Assembly: GCA_011503125.2 (NCBI GenBank)
Contig: WWBZ02000016.1
Span: forward strand, 2,914,001-2,978,000
Source: Botryosphaeria dothidea
Lineage: Eukaryota > Ascomycota > Dothideomycetes > Botryosphaeriales > Botryosphaeriaceae
Direction of reading: 5' to 3'
DNA: 64,000 nucleotides
Made by a program: the position numbers and the translations under genes. The number at the start of each line of letters is the position of its first letter. Within the stretch, counting starts at the first letter, position 1. Shown here in pieces: positions 1-12,684 of this stretch. Under the pieces are notes generated by a model, which made no database searches, was not told the origin of the DNA, and saw only the letters and a program-made list of their open reading frames with translations.

Positions 1-1863
1 CACCGGCCACGCCCTCCAAGAGACGCTCGGTCTCCAACGCCGCCAGCATAGCCGCTACATCGGCCCCACTACACCCTTCGACCCGGTGCTGATCGGCCTG
101 ACCCAATTCGACACGCGCAACGAGAGCACCTTCGACCTGGGCGTGTTACGGAAGGTCCACGACAATGAACATTTCATCATGTTGCCTGACGAAAACACAC
201 AGGACTTTGACAGCGAAATCGAGGCTCTCAATGCAGTCGAAGCCGTGGTAGCACCGCACGGCTCGCATCTCATCGACGTGTATTTCCGCTCCGTGCACCC
301 CAACTTCCCCGTCATCCAGAAGACGTTGTTCATGCAGCGGCACCGCGATGCCGACCGCCAGATATCCCCGCCCTTGCTCGCGGGCATCTACATGTTAGCT
401 TTGCAGTGGTGGTCGTACGAACCTAGGCTGTCGTCCCTGCCAAAGCCGGACGTCAGCAAGCTGGAGGCCATTGCTTCCCACTGGCTGCCCAAGGCCATGG
501 AGCGGCCCAAGCTCTCGACGATCCAGGCTGGCCTGCTGCTGCTGCAGCGGCCGGACTCGGACTCGTGGAGTTTGACGACGCAGCTCGTCGCCGTTGGCCA
601 GGAGCTCGGCCTGCACCTTGATTGCTCCAACTGGTCGATTCCCCTGTGGGAGAAGGGACTGCGTAAACGGATTGCGTGGGCATTATACATGCAAGATAAA
701 TGGAGTTCGTTGATCCACGGACGGCCGTCGCACATTTACAATGCCGATTGGGCGGTTAAGTCGATTACTGACGAGGATTTTTTCGAGGAAGGCGCTCAGA
801 CGGGCGAGGTGCTCCGGGCAGGCAGCGAGGAGGAGGCGGCGGAAGAGGAGCGTGGCGCGTATGTGTTCGCCCAGATGATCACGCTGACGGCCATCATGGC
901 GGAGGTCATGGACACATTCTACACGCAGACTGCGATCCAAGACTTCCAGAACGCCGGCAAGAACTCGACGCGGCTGATCCTTGATCGGGCGAAGCCGGTG
1001 CAAATCAAGCTCAAGGAGTGGTTTGCCAAACTGCCGGCATCGACGCGCATCGACAGCCACAATGCCGGCCGCTCGTCCAACACCGGTAAGTGTTCCCTTC
1101 TCCCTTTCTGTTACGTCTCCCCCGGTTAATCCAGATGCCCTCGACAGCAACCGGCGCCCTTCATCTGGCGTACTTCGCGACAGAGATTACACTCCATCGG
1201 CGGATCGTGCAATCGCTCGACGCGGAGACGTCGGACGCGTACCTGCTCTTCATCTGCCGCTCGGCGGCCAAGACGCGGCTGATCAGCGCCATGGACTTCG
1301 TCAACCGTCTGACGCCCGCGCACCTGCAGTCGTTCTGGTACTTCGCATCCAAGATCAACTTCACGCTGATCGGCACGTTCGGCAGCCTGCTGTGGGCGAC
1401 AGCGCCGGGCAAGGAAGAAGCCGACTTCTACAAGACACGCCTGCGCGAATACCGGTGGACGCTGAGCGTCAGCGCAACACGCGCCCGCTGGCTCGAGTAC
1501 GCGGTACAGATGCTGGACGCCAGCCGCGAGATGCTGCGCGGCATGAAAGAGAAGCTGCCGCTGGCCGACACCATCGCTGCGCAGCACCAGCAGCAGTCCC
1601 AGCAGCACCACCTGGTCGTCAGCGACAGCGGCGTACCATCGATGAAGTTTGGCGCCGGCGGCATGCGGCCCGCGCTGCCCGTCCAGTACTACGCGGGTGG
1701 CAGCCAGCACTACGGGTCCGAGCCGTCCGTCTCGTTCGAAGGCTTCGGCGGCGACGAGATGGGTGAGGACTACGAGGGCAGCATCGGCGAGGGCGACTTC
1801 GATGAGCGGATGAGCGAGAGCAGCGATAAGGGCGGCCTGAAGACGCCGGTCAGCGGTGCGTGA
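1..1863 (+). CDS. tamA: TamA/DAL81-like fungal transcription factor, C-terminal part (5' end outside window)
   Basis: The frame is open from base 2, so the N-terminus and any Zn2Cys6 cluster lie outside the window; 599 residues are visible. There are two exons, 1-1085 and 1148-1863. The 62-base intron begins GTAAGT and ends GACAG, and removing it joins the frames at SSNT/A/TGALHLAYFATE. The visible protein carries a fungal-specific transcription factor domain, with VYFRSVHPNFPVIQ near residue 93 and WALYMQDKW near 226, then the helical block LHLAYFATEITLHRR that I recall from TamA/DAL81 proteins. A Gln/His-rich stretch (QHQQQSQQHH) and an acidic tail follow. In Aspergillus and yeast these proteins are nuclear co-activators of nitrogen-catabolic genes, working with AreA or pathway regulators. 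The family call comes from sequence memory; the DNA-binding part cannot be checked here. Confidence 0.8.
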
Positions 1864-4481
1864 AAATGATTTGCTCCTCCCACCGCTTTGGGTTTGTCAA
1901 GGTTCGTTATTCGAATGGTGTGTATTTTTGTTTTCCCCCATCTCTCTGTCTCTTGTGCTTTTTGAGCGACGTTAGACCATGTTTTTGATTTGTCCTGCTT
2001 CCGCCGAAACGTGGTCATGATGGGAATCGTTTTTGATGAGCTATGTGTTTCGGGCTGGCATTTTGGTTTATTTTTTCTATTATTATCCCTTGTTCGGGTC
2101 GTTTCTTTGCGAAGGGAAAGCATTTTCTTGTCATCTTGGGATCTTGGTTCTTTCGCATTTTTTGACCGGCCTACGGGCTTGCTATCTGTATATCTTGGGT
2201 TGAGTCGATGGAGGTTGGAGAGCAGATGAGGCTGTGGTTCTTTTGTGTTTTGCGTGCTGCTATCAGGCAGCAGCAGTGCCGTTCCAAGCAAGGCTGTTTC
2301 TTCGCGCTGGATGTTCTGGTTTGGCTCTCGATACCCGGTAGACAAGGCGTCTCTTTTTGCCTTGCTGAAGAGACGCCAGAAGAGGAGGAGGTTGTGGTGA
2401 TTCAAGCTGCTGCGTTAGGCAGTGGCAGGTCGTTTTCTTTTAGTGGCGTCGTAGGAGAACTGCGATGTACGCCGTAGCCAAGTAGGAGTTAGTGGCAGTT
2501 TATATATCGTCAGTAGCAGAAGCAGTAAAGAAATGGAAAGAACGAATTTCGAAAAAGGGAAAGCAAAAGAAGAGAGCAGCAACTTGTTGCGACGTGAGCG
2601 CGAAGGGATATGAAATGTGCTGTGGGCTGAAGCACGACAGATGCAGCACAATAGAGCTGCTGAATCACGTCACCTGCCCTGGTTCGGGTTCATGCGGTCT
2701 TCTCTTTCCCCACCCGTCCATACAAGCAAAACTAAGTCGGATCTTCTTCTTTTCTCTTACGTCAAGGTAAAGGTCATGGTTGGTTTATTGCGAAACGGAC
2801 CAGTAGGACGGGATGGCGACTGGGGAGGGGAGAGGTAGTGAAGGGGGCCGCTTATATGCGGGTTTCATCGCCGAAAAAGCATCAACCCGCCTTTTTCCTT
2901 CCCATAAAGGTGATCGACGTCGGGGATGGCCGTGCGGGTCAACTTGCAGTAATTTGTGCGGGCCGCAAATGTTTAAAGTACACGCCATCCAACGCCATCT
3001 ACGCCGCAGAGCACGTGTTTTTGCCTTTTTGTTTCTGCGACGCGGGAAAAGCCTGTTTTTTTCCCGATGAGGGGAGAGGACGTAGATTCGCCCTATCCCA
3101 ATCGATTGGGTTAGTCATAATGAGAGCATGCAAGCGGTGGAGTTTCTGATCCTCGTGTTTCCGGGACGTGTTTGGTTGGATGGTGTGGAGAAAGAGAGAG
3201 AAAGAGAAGGATAAGGGCGTTTTGAAGCAACAGGCGCGAGCGTGAGGGTGCACGTAGTTGGCGTGCTTGGTTGGTGCTTCATCCTCTCACTTCGCTCTTG
3301 GAAAGCAAAGCATCGATGGTGGTGGCGGAGCGAGGCGAGCCGGAGTTCAGTTGTGTGGGCCTGGCGCCTTTTTTTTCCTTTTGATTGCTTGGGCTGGCCT
3401 TTTTGATCCCTTGGTCTGCGTGGAAAGGGAGAATGCAAGGATAACAGGGAAGTGCGGTTTTTGTGGATGGTCGTTGCGCGTCGTTGCGTTGTCGGTGTGC
3501 AGGCCAACAGGGGAATACGCGTGGCCCAGCGGGTTTCGTGCAACGTCGAGCTCCTTCGTGTGGATACTATCGAGACTCGCTTTTCTTCAGGCATGCGGGC
3601 AACTCAGCCGGTTGGCGGAAGGAGAAAGGGGAAGGTCGGCTGGCAATGGCATTTGCTGGGCCGGGGAGAAGCGGCGCGGTAGTTGTTCATATAGGTGCGT
3701 CGTGACGACGGGACGTCGGCCTATGACGGAAGAGGAAGGATCATGCTCGGCGTTGATGGCTTGCTTTCCCCGCTCGAGGGGCAGCCAAACATCGCGAAGG
3801 AGGCGTTAATGGCAGCAGGGAAGCTGTTGGGAAGAAATGGAGAGGGACGAGGCGAGGGAACGAACGCACTTGTGGTGTGCAGAGTGACCATCAGGGTGCT
3901 TTTGGTGCATCGAGTGGTTCGCATGTGCCTACCAGGTTAGCACCAATGATGCAAGAGCCAGGTACCACAATGACTACGAGCACCATGCCTAAAAGAAACG
4001 AAGCTTGAAAGCTTGAGAGTTAACAAATGTGCGATTGTCTGCATTGGGAGTAGTGCTCTTGAGTTTGACTGCTCGTGCGTTTGTTGATGTCATGTCGGGT
4101 TGAGACCAATCATGGAAAACTTCAAGCAGCAACCTCATGGGCCATCAGTGAGTAGAAGTAACTCTTCTTTGTTCTCCAATACTTTCCTCCCATCCACCAT
4201 TGATCGAGATCCTGTCCAATAGTTACCTTACTCCGGCACTCAGTATGCATATCAACGTCTACACGCTGGACTTAACCCCATCTGTATGGCACCTCCTCTG
4301 CCACCGATCTGACAACTTCACCAACTCATCCACTGAGTTTTCTGAAAGAAACAAGAATCGGAACAAAACGTCAACGCCATTGAACGCCCATCCGTATCAA
4401 CAAAAAAACAAAAGCAGCCAAGGTTCGAGCTCTCAAACTTTTTCTACAGGATCTCCATCCAGAGAAACTCCTACCCAGAAA
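1864..4481. other. Gene-free stretch between two convergent genes
   Basis: No frame here looks like a conserved protein; the longer frames are low-complexity. The plus strand is T- and G-rich through much of 1900-3700, and a 24-base purine tract (GA repeats) lies at 3187-3210, which is a CT tract on the minus strand. In fungi such pyrimidine tracts often lie near transcription starts, so an antisense or non-coding transcript is possible but unproven. Both flanking genes end here, so their 3' UTRs must be included. Confidence 0.5.
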
Positions 4482-6147
4482 TCAACCCTGGTGCAGCTTC
4501 TTCAGCTTAGCCGAGCCCTCGTACAGCGCGCGGTCGATAGCGGCCGCGACGGTGAGGGTACCGCCAATGACAGCACACACGCCGACGAGGAAGGCGGAGA
4601 AGGACTTGGCACGAGACTCGCGGTTGATGACCTTCATGGGAGAGATGTCCTGTGCGGGAACTCGTGTTAATATTACTGCGATTCGGATCAATACATAATT
4701 GTAATCAGGACTTACATAGGAGAAGAAGACACCGGGAATACCACCGCGGGCGTGCAGACGCTCCTTGTGGCCCTCCTTCTCGTCATTGCCGCCTGCAAGG
4801 CTACGCTTGTGGCTGGTGACGCTGTACTGGTGCGTCTCGATGCTGCCCTCGCCGCCGACCAAGCCATAGTAACCGATCGGGATGCGGTCGGCATCGGGCA
4901 GGAGGCCGGAAAGCGAGGAGCTACCCGTACCATCCCAGCCGAGCGGCAAGTAGGCGGTGCTGACGACCTTGACGAAGTACATGAAGTTGAAGGCCTTCTC
5001 GTCTGTGCGCTGCTCCGTGTCATCGAGCGGGTTGATGTGGTGGTTGGTCCAAAGGGAGCTGGCGCTCATGCCGGAAGCCTCGAGCTTGGCGATCACATCG
5101 TCAGGGAGCTGGGGACCGAAGCGCAGACTGTGGACCTTGTGCGTGAACGAGTGCGAGGCTCCGTCTTTGAAGTAGTTCTCCAAGTCGTGTACGTGCATGT
5201 TGCCATTGCTGAAGGACTTGCCAGGCGCGAAGTGAAAGTTACCAATGACCTTGTTCACACGAATGCCGCCCTCGATACGGCAACCCTCACGCCTCTGGGC
5301 ATCCAGCTTCTCACCATAGTGTTCACGCTCGCACTGTTCTACGCCATCGCCACGGGTGAAGGACCAAGAGATACCAGAATAGGCTTCACGGACTTCGTCG
5401 CAAGTGTTGCAGCAACCGGGCTTCTTAGCCGTGGTGGGAGCGGGGGCGCCATAGCATTCACCGCAGTATTCAGGGTCCATGTGCGCAGCCTCATCGGCGT
5501 GCCTGGAAATAGCCAATGGTTAATTGCCATCCCGCAAAATAGACTCGTAACTCAACCAAAGAAAAGAGTAAGACTCACAAGTCCAGTGCCTTAGCCTCAA
5601 TGGGAACGCTTCCCTCGTTCTCCGGCGTCAGGCGCAACTTGGTGACACCGTGCATGACACCAGTTTGGATCTCTCCGGAAACGTCCATGACATCGAGCGT
5701 AAGCAGTTCGCAAGGTATCCGCGGGAAAGAAATGTTCATGTGAATCTCCATCTTCTCGCCTGTAAAATAACACTGTTAGCGAGGCACACATCCCGGATCG
5801 TTGAAATCTAGAATCTTGAAGCTATTTCCGTCCCTCCTGCCGGTGTTCCTCTCCGGTCCTTCAACTCTAAGCGCTCCAGACAAGCACTCGTCACTCCCCT
5901 CAATTCCCTTTCCCAGCCCCAAGAGTGATAAGAGAAGGAAAGAGTAGCACCTACCTCTGCTCTTGTCCACAATAAGCTCCGGCTTGACCGTCACTCTCCT
6001 GTAATCCGCCCACTCGCCCCAGATCAGCCAGAGGATCATAAGAATACTCGTGATCGTGACGATACCGCCCGTGCTCGTGCGCACGCGCGCGTCCTCGACC
6101 GTCTTGGTGAAAGCATCCAGCCTCATGAAACGGGATTTGGCCGGCAT
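4482..6147 (-). CDS. erv46: ERV46/ERGIC3-like COPII vesicle cargo receptor
   Basis: Four exons on the minus strand: 6147-5955, 5759-5579, 5502-4716 and 4649-4482, giving 442 residues. All three introns are GT-AG and keep frame; the last joins GVFFSY to DISPMKV. The protein has the layout of ERV46/ERGIC-3: a short cytosolic N-terminus (MPAKSRFMRLDAFTKT), a membrane helix near residues 28-45, a long lumenal domain containing CGECYGA and a CC pair, and a second helix near the C-terminus (VCAVIGGTLTVAAAIDRALY). In yeast Erv46 pairs with Erv41 and cycles between ER and Golgi, retrieving or packing cargo. A yeast-type C-terminal dilysine is not clear; the tail ends KLKKLHQG. The start is the first ATG and matches the conserved N-terminus. 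Length is close to the yeast protein, about 415 residues. Confidence 0.93.
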
Positions 6148-7128
6148 GTTCGCAGAAGTATGTTCGAACTGCTCTCTTGCAGGATGATCGTATTATGGCG
6201 TGGAGTCGTGTGCGCGGGTGCTCCGCGGAGGCTTAGGGTGAAGGGTGCGCAACGGCTGGGCAAAGGGATTGCGGTGTTCGGCAAGGTTGCGCGGGCGGTC
6301 GGGTTGCGGAGAGGGGGCTCGAAGGGAGGGTTTGCGCTCGGTCGGTTGGAGGCGCGGTGTCCGGTGTGGAAGGAGGGGGAGAAAGCGGTGGTTGCAGATG
6401 ATGTGCAGCGGTACGTGATCGAGAGTGGTGCTAAAGGCCCAGGGTCTTGATCCTACTCCGGGAACAGAAATTAAGAAATGAACGAGCAGCGCGAGCAGCG
6501 CAGGAGAAGTGCGAGGGAGGATGCGGCAATAGCGGCGGAGGACGAGTGCGCGGCAATTGGGGTGGTCGCGGGCGATAAATTATAAAGGCCACCTGGAGCT
6601 TGCGTACGAGGTCGAAGCTGCAATCAGCCGCAACCGACCGAGCGGGACACGCTCGCGTTCTGGCACCGCGTGTCGCCGCGCCCGCTCGAGACCCTTTCCG
6701 CTGGCGCTAGCCCCAACCCGGAAGCCTATCCTGTTTGATCTCCGCCTGTGGCATGCAGGCCTTTGCGACTGTTTCATCGCGCCTGTGATCCGGGCTTGTT
6801 GCTAATTTTTTCTTTCTTCATTGAGTCAAATCACAACATTGGAATGTTTTTGAAAAATTCTCATTCTCGACATGCTCTCTCCAACTCTGGTATCCGATGC
6901 TCGCGCGCCCTCATTTTTTTTTCTTATCCTCTCCAACAGACATGTCATACTCTATCGCAACTATACTTCTCCAACTGCTCTCCGGGCAAGTCGGGAATAA
7001 TGAACGAAAAACGCCTCCCCGTCAATATAGACAACTGAATAAGTCTATCGAGATATCCAAGTAAAGGTCGTATAAACGTGATGAGCGAAAAAAAAAATAT
7101 AACGTAAAATAACCAATTAACATATTAT
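6148..7128. other. Intergenic region upstream of ERV46
   Basis: This holds the ERV46 5' region and the 3' flank of the sulfate permease gene. An AT-rich ATAAATTATAAAGG sits at 6575-6588. I see no conserved coding frame, RNA gene or repeat. Confidence 0.4.
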
Positions 7129-9747
7129 TCAAGCGTCCTTGCCGGTGATGTCACTTCCTTCTACCGCACCGTAGCCCTTCTGGCTGAATATCTTCCTGCG
7201 CTCGGCATTCTGCACCGCCGAAATCAGAGCGCTTGTGAGGTCGATGTGGAAGAGGGGCCTGTTCACGCCGTGCACAAGCACGCGCTTCTGCGGTTCGCTG
7301 TGGTAAACACGACTGGTTTGCTTGTTGATGCTGTCCCTCGCACCATCCTCGGAGGAGCTGCTGACATCACCGTGGATGCCGTTCTCCTCGTCGTGCCGGG
7401 TCGACCGATACTCAGCCGCCTCATCCGCAGCAGCAGCGTTGGCAGCACTATCCGAGCCACCGAACTCTGCAACCGAGAAGATAGGCTTCCACCTAGCGAA
7501 GGACTCGCCCGTGTGAAGATCCGGGGTGGGATAACCGAAGCCAGCAGCAGCAAGAGCACGCTTGGTCCACCTGTTGTTAATGTAGGCGAAGTGCCATTCA
7601 ACCGTGTCAGGTGCCGCATAGCGATCAAGCTGGTTGCGAACATCAATCAAGTGCTGGACCGAAGTGATATCGACGTTGTTGACAGATGAAAAATCCAAAA
7701 TGATAGCCTTCAGGGTAGGCTTGCTCTCATCAACCGTAGGTGCCTTACCGCGGCGAGGGCCGGGGTCGTTCCAGGGGCGGTCACCAAGTCTGCCGTAAGT
7801 GTTGGGGTTGGTGCGGCGTGTCTGCTTGAAGATAGTCTCCACCATGTAGTCAAGGTAGTGGTTGGCATTCGGGTAGTTGTAGCCCTCAGAGAACCGGTAG
7901 ATGAAGATACCAGGGGTAGGGCTCTCTAGCTTGACGTCGGGGTTAGAGCCATCGTGATGATCGACTGGCAGGAAAATTTCTCTAGTCGAATCGCCACTTT
8001 CCCGATTGCTGGACCTGGGCCGGTTAAGGACATCATCGATGCTCTTGGTCTTCGGCTCTTCACCAGCCAGGTTCTCACCCTCGATAGAGCGGACCTTAAC
8101 CTTGCCGAGGAAACGACCGCGCGCCTTGAACAGGCGGAAGAGAAGGAGGGCTGCAGAGGTGCAAATCGTCGTGTAAATGCCGTTTTCAATCGTACTGAAC
8201 ACAGTAACGAAGACACCAGCCAAGAAGATTGGCACTTCAATTGGCGAGATTCTCCAGAAACGGTAAACAGTGTTTGGTGGGGTGATGAGATCCAGGACTG
8301 CGTGAATAATGACGCCCGACAAGGTTGCGCTTGGGATGTAGAAGAAGACGGCAGGTAAAGCATAGATGGCGAGCAACACAACAATGGCGGTGATGACACC
8401 AGCAAAAGGAGTCCTGACGCCGGCCTTCGACTTAATAGCAGTACGGGAGAAAGATCCGGTTGCCGGGTAGCCACCAAGGAACGGTCCCAGCAGATTGCTC
8501 ACGCCGATCGCGACAAGCTCCTGGGAGGGGTTGATCGAGTAGTTGTTCACGCGACCAAAGGACTTCGAGATGGAAATATGCTCAATGAGAAGAACAATGA
8601 CAGTTGCCGGGAGGTCGCTGGCAAAAGCAGATATGATCTCGGAATTGACAACAGGAACGGCAGCGTGTTGGAAGCCCCGCGGGACATCGCCAAGGAGCGT
8701 GAACTTGCGTTCCTTCTTAGCCCGGTGGTGGCGGTTGACGAGCCAGCTGATCATGGTGTACAGCAGGATGACGAAGACTGTACGAAGGGTGGAAAGGAAG
8801 AACAACATCTTGGCCTTTGACGGGTACTTCTTCGCAGCTAGAGTGCAGACGGTCCTGATGAGGTACAGCATGGCCAGCGCTGTGAGACCCATGGCGGCGT
8901 TCAAGTCAGAACGACCGAGGTGCTTCAAGATGTTGATGACAACCTTGTAAGTCGACTCGCGGGTGGAGAAACCGGTGATGCCCATCATTCCAGGGATCTG
9001 GCCAACCGCGATGTTGACGGCGGAGCCAGTCATGAACGCAGAGATAGCCGTGAGAGAGATGAAATCCACAAGCCAGCCCAGGCGAGCTAAACCCAGGAAA
9101 CAGACAATTGCGCCTGAAATAACAGCAAGAGCAGAAGCGACCTGATGGCCTTCGTATTGTGGGACCTTGTCCGCAGCAGCGAGGACGACGTTTCCGGTGA
9201 CAGTGGACATGACGGCGACGGGCTGTGATCTTGTCAATTCAACGCTTTTTTAGATACCATCGGTCACTGAGAACTTACACCGATGGTGATATCCTTGGAC
9301 GTAGCGAAAAACCAGTAGATCAAGACACCCATGAAAGACGAGTAGAGACCGTACTCAACCGGGAGTTGGGCCAACTTCGCGTAGGCCATTCCCTGAGGCA
9401 CGACGACAGCGCCGACGGTGATACCTGGGATGGTCAGTCATCTCGCGATGAAAGCGGGCGTTGAATGACTTACCGGCAACAAGGTCGCCATAGAGCCATT
9501 GGAGGTTGTAACGGTCGATCCAGGACAGGAAGGGGAAGAGGCTCTTCACGTAATGCAAGACATCGCTACCCGAAGGAACGATGCTCTGGAACCACTCGAG
9601 AACAGTAGGTTCCTCCTCGACGTAGGTATCAGCACTAGAGACGGAGAACACAGACTCGCCACGAGTGAGCTTGTCTGTGGTGTCACGCTCGTCGAGCTTG
9701 ATGCCCAGGACCTTGGCCAGGCCGCCGGTGACCTGGTGAGATGCCAT
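7129..9747 (-). CDS. Sulfate permease, SulP/SLC26 family with C-terminal STAS domain
   Basis: Three exons: 9747-9474, 9424-9279 and 9222-7129, giving 837 residues. Splicing restores the SulP core: GAVVVPQGMAYAKLAQLPVE, then YGLYSSFMG, then about ten further membrane helices. Residues near 575-800 form a STAS domain with the core AIILDFSSVNNVD. These carriers import sulfate across the plasma membrane with protons, the first step of sulfur assimilation. I chose the ATG at 9747 (MASHQVTGG). An upstream in-frame extension exists but no upstream ATG is needed, and CTTGTTTCAG just before the start could be the acceptor of a 5' UTR intron. The C-terminal tail is Ala- and Ser-rich. Fungal sulfate permeases are usually induced by sulfur limitation through a bZIP regulator; no clear site was found. 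Which sulfate-permease paralogue this is cannot be told. Confidence 0.93.
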
Positions 9748-11577
9748 GGAGCTTGGGGAAAGCTTGGGCCTGAAACAAGAGTTCAGGGCAAGAGACACAA
9801 GACCGGGCTGATGGATAGGCGTTGGCCCAAGACAAGGGAGCAAGGATGGGGCTGTAGGATCAAGCGTCGCCCTGTGTGAGCACCAGCGGAACAGCCGGAG
9901 GCTTGGGCGGGCGGTTTATAGAGACCCTGAGCACTGCAGCAGACTTTGGACCGGCGGCGAAATTATTTGCTTTTCAAGCCAGTGTGCAGAAATCGCCTCG
10001 GAGGCACGCTCTGACCGATGAACTGACCCGGGAATCCCAGAGGCGCGGGAGCCAAATGCGGCCGCTCGCTTGGATGGCTTGGAGGCTAGGCGCTCAGCAA
10101 CGCAGTGATGGCTTGGGGGGTCAATCTAGACGGAAGTAGATGCTCAGCCGGCGCCGTGGACAGGGTTTGTGACAAAGAGCTGAGAATTGCGTGATGGCGG
10201 ACGGACAGGCTCCAGAACGCACCAGGCGCTGTGATAGGTAGGAGGCCGTGGGGGATGGCGGAGAGATGTCGAGCTGACCCAGTCAGGCGGGAGCTAAGGG
10301 TCTTCAGGTCTGCCAGCGGGAAGAGAGCTGGGACTGGGCAGGTTGGGAGATGGGGGAGTTGTGAAGACCGAGTAGCGGGCAGGGCACATGCTCAAAAGGA
10401 ACATCACGACATCGGCGTTAAGTTAAAGTTGGAAATTAGCCTGGTGGAGCGCCGGGGCATGCTCGCCTGGTCCGGCAGAAGGTGCGGTATCGAGGGCACA
10501 TTTGCCCTCAGGGCCGCGATCTGTGCATGGTCGAGGACCCGGTAACTGACGTGTGGTGGCCTAGGGAGGGAGGCCGGCGGAGACTGAGGTCACGGTTTTG
10601 GAGGTGTTGTGGGCGCCGTGGCCAATGACGGGCCGCGTGTCTTGCGTGCTCGGGCGAGCGTATGTCGTTTTGCGCCGCCTGCAAAATACCGAGCGACGGC
10701 GCCGCCTGTGCGTCACCTAGCGCCGCGCGCCGACTGCGACTGCCGGCAGGCTCAAATAACGTGCGCAGCGCCGCCAGAGCCTGACGTTTGCAATCACCCG
10801 CCCTGCGGCTCCTCTGTCCAGGTCTGGACCAGCCCTGTCGTCCGCCGCCCGCCGCCCGCCGCCCGCTCAAGCGTCCATGGCTTGTTCCGCCGCTCCTGGC
10901 TTGGCACCGTCCTGACCTCCGCGCGGCGTGGATGACGTTGGCCTGAGGCGTTCGCCCTCGCCTAGCCCGTTACGCGTGGCGGGACCCATCGAGCCAAGCA
11001 CGGCAGGCCGGCCCTTTCTCCAGGGATCGCTCCATCGACAGGAGACCTACCCAAAGTACCCGTCCTTCTGTGGAGCTGTCAAATTGGGGTCTTTCAACCA
11101 GCGACGCGGCAGCAGGGTTTTGCGCGCGCAAAGGACAGCCGGCGCGTCCTCGTTCGTCGCAGGACGAGGGCGCATTGTGCGGCCCCCCGTCGGTCGCGCG
11201 ACGTGGTCCTCCGCGCCCCGTCGGTGAAGCCAGGCGAGCGCGCCCTGCTCATGCGCTGCTCGCTCTTGTTTGTAAACGCTTCTCCGCAGTGTCGCGCATC
11301 GTCCCGCTCAAGGCCGCGATAGCAGCGATATCGCCTTGAGGGCGATCGCCGCCCGAGCGTCTCGCGCTCTCTCGCTGAAACAAACGGCCGCCAAGCCTGC
11401 TCCCGCCGCGCAACGCTCAGACAACAGCGCCAGCCATCGCAATTTACAACAACACAGACTCGAGGACGCGACCGCTGACGACGACGTCCTCTCGACGCGC
11501 ATTCGCCCCCGGTGCTGCTTCGCACCGCCGCCACAGTGCAGCCCCGACCCCCCGCGCCAGCGGCCCATTCTGCGGCC
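9748..11577. other. Divergent intergenic region, sulfate permease / BUB2
   Basis: About 1.8 kb of moderately GC-rich DNA between two divergent genes, so both promoters must lie here. Many frames are open because of base composition, but none resembles a protein family. No repeat or RNA gene was recognised. Confidence 0.4.
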
Positions 11578-12684
11578 ATGACCAACCTCGACCTGTTCCT
11601 CCTCAAGGGCCCGCCGGGAGGAGATCTCGCCGCGGGCCTGGATGATCTGCGCCACCACATTCTCATGACTGGCATTCCGGCCAACAGCGATGGCATGGTA
11701 CTGAGCAATCGCCCGCTGCTGACATTCCCGTACTAACTCTATCAACAGTCCGAGCTGCGAATCTACATCTGGCTGACCTTCCTGAACGCTGCTCCAATTC
11801 GCACCGACGTCTATCTTGACCTCGTGCGCCAGGGTGCCTCCCCCGCCTACACTAAAATACGCAATGACACGTTCCGCACTCTTGCAACGGACCCGCTCTT
11901 TCGCCGTCGCGTTACCGAGAACAGCTTGACCCGTGTCCTGAACGCCGTAGCCTGGAAACTGCATGATGCGCACGAGGCCCGTGTGAACGGCTGGCAATCG
12001 CCCCCGACTCTATCTGACTTTGGCAGCCCGGATCTCACTCGGAGCTCCTTGACTGGAACGACGATTACCGAAGGTTCCCAATCCCAGCACGGCGATCATG
12101 CTGAACAGGTGGGCTACGTCCAGGGCATGAACGTATTGGCTGCCCCATTTCTCTACGTTGCGCGCAGTGAAGCCGAGGCTTTTGTTGCTTTTGATAAGTT
12201 TATCACAAACGAGTGCCCAGGCTATGTCCGCGGATCCATGGAAGGCGTGCACAAAGGCCTAGCTCTGGTGGACACCGTGCTGGAGATTGTTGATCCCAAG
12301 CTATTCTCGCATTTGGCGTCCAAAGGTCTGAAGGCTGAGATCTACGCCTTTGCGTCAGTACTGACCATGTGTGCTTGCACCCCTCCGTTACCCGAAGTTC
12401 TGCTGCTCTGGGATTTCCTCTTTGCCTACGGCCCCCACTTGAACATCCTGTGCATTGTGGCCCAACTCGTTTTGATTCGCGACCAGATCCTGGCGAGTCC
12501 TAGGTATGTTGTCATGCTTTTAGTTTCTCGTGATCGCTGCAGCAGCTGACTTTTTGGCAGCCCCAACCAGATTCTACGCTCTCTGCCACCGTTGCAGGCC
12601 AAGTCAATCATTGGACTCGTCGTTGCCAACGCACAGCGCATCCCAGAGGACGTTTACCAACAAATGATCGATCACGCGAAATGA
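11578..12684 (+). CDS. bub2: BUB2/Cdc16-type TBC-domain GTPase-activating protein
   Basis: Three exons, 11578-11697, 11749-12503 and 12561-12684, giving 332 residues. The first intron has a perfect TACTAAC branch site. The protein is a TBC (Rab-GAP) domain almost from end to end. The arginine finger motif is IRNDTFR (I77, D80, R83) and the glutamine finger is YVQGMN (Y163, Q165), so both catalytic residues are present. Length matches yeast Bub2 and fission yeast Cdc16 better than the longer Gyp proteins, and the ending SIIGLVVANAQRIPEDVY supports that. Bub2 with Bfa1/Byr4 keeps the Tem1/Spg1 GTPase off at the spindle pole body, holding back mitotic exit and septation. In many Bub2 proteins the fingers are altered; here they look intact. 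Confidence 0.9.

Noticed and set aside
7246..9464. Open frames opposite the sulfate permease gene
   Set aside because: They are the antisense of a clear membrane transporter and show complementary composition only.
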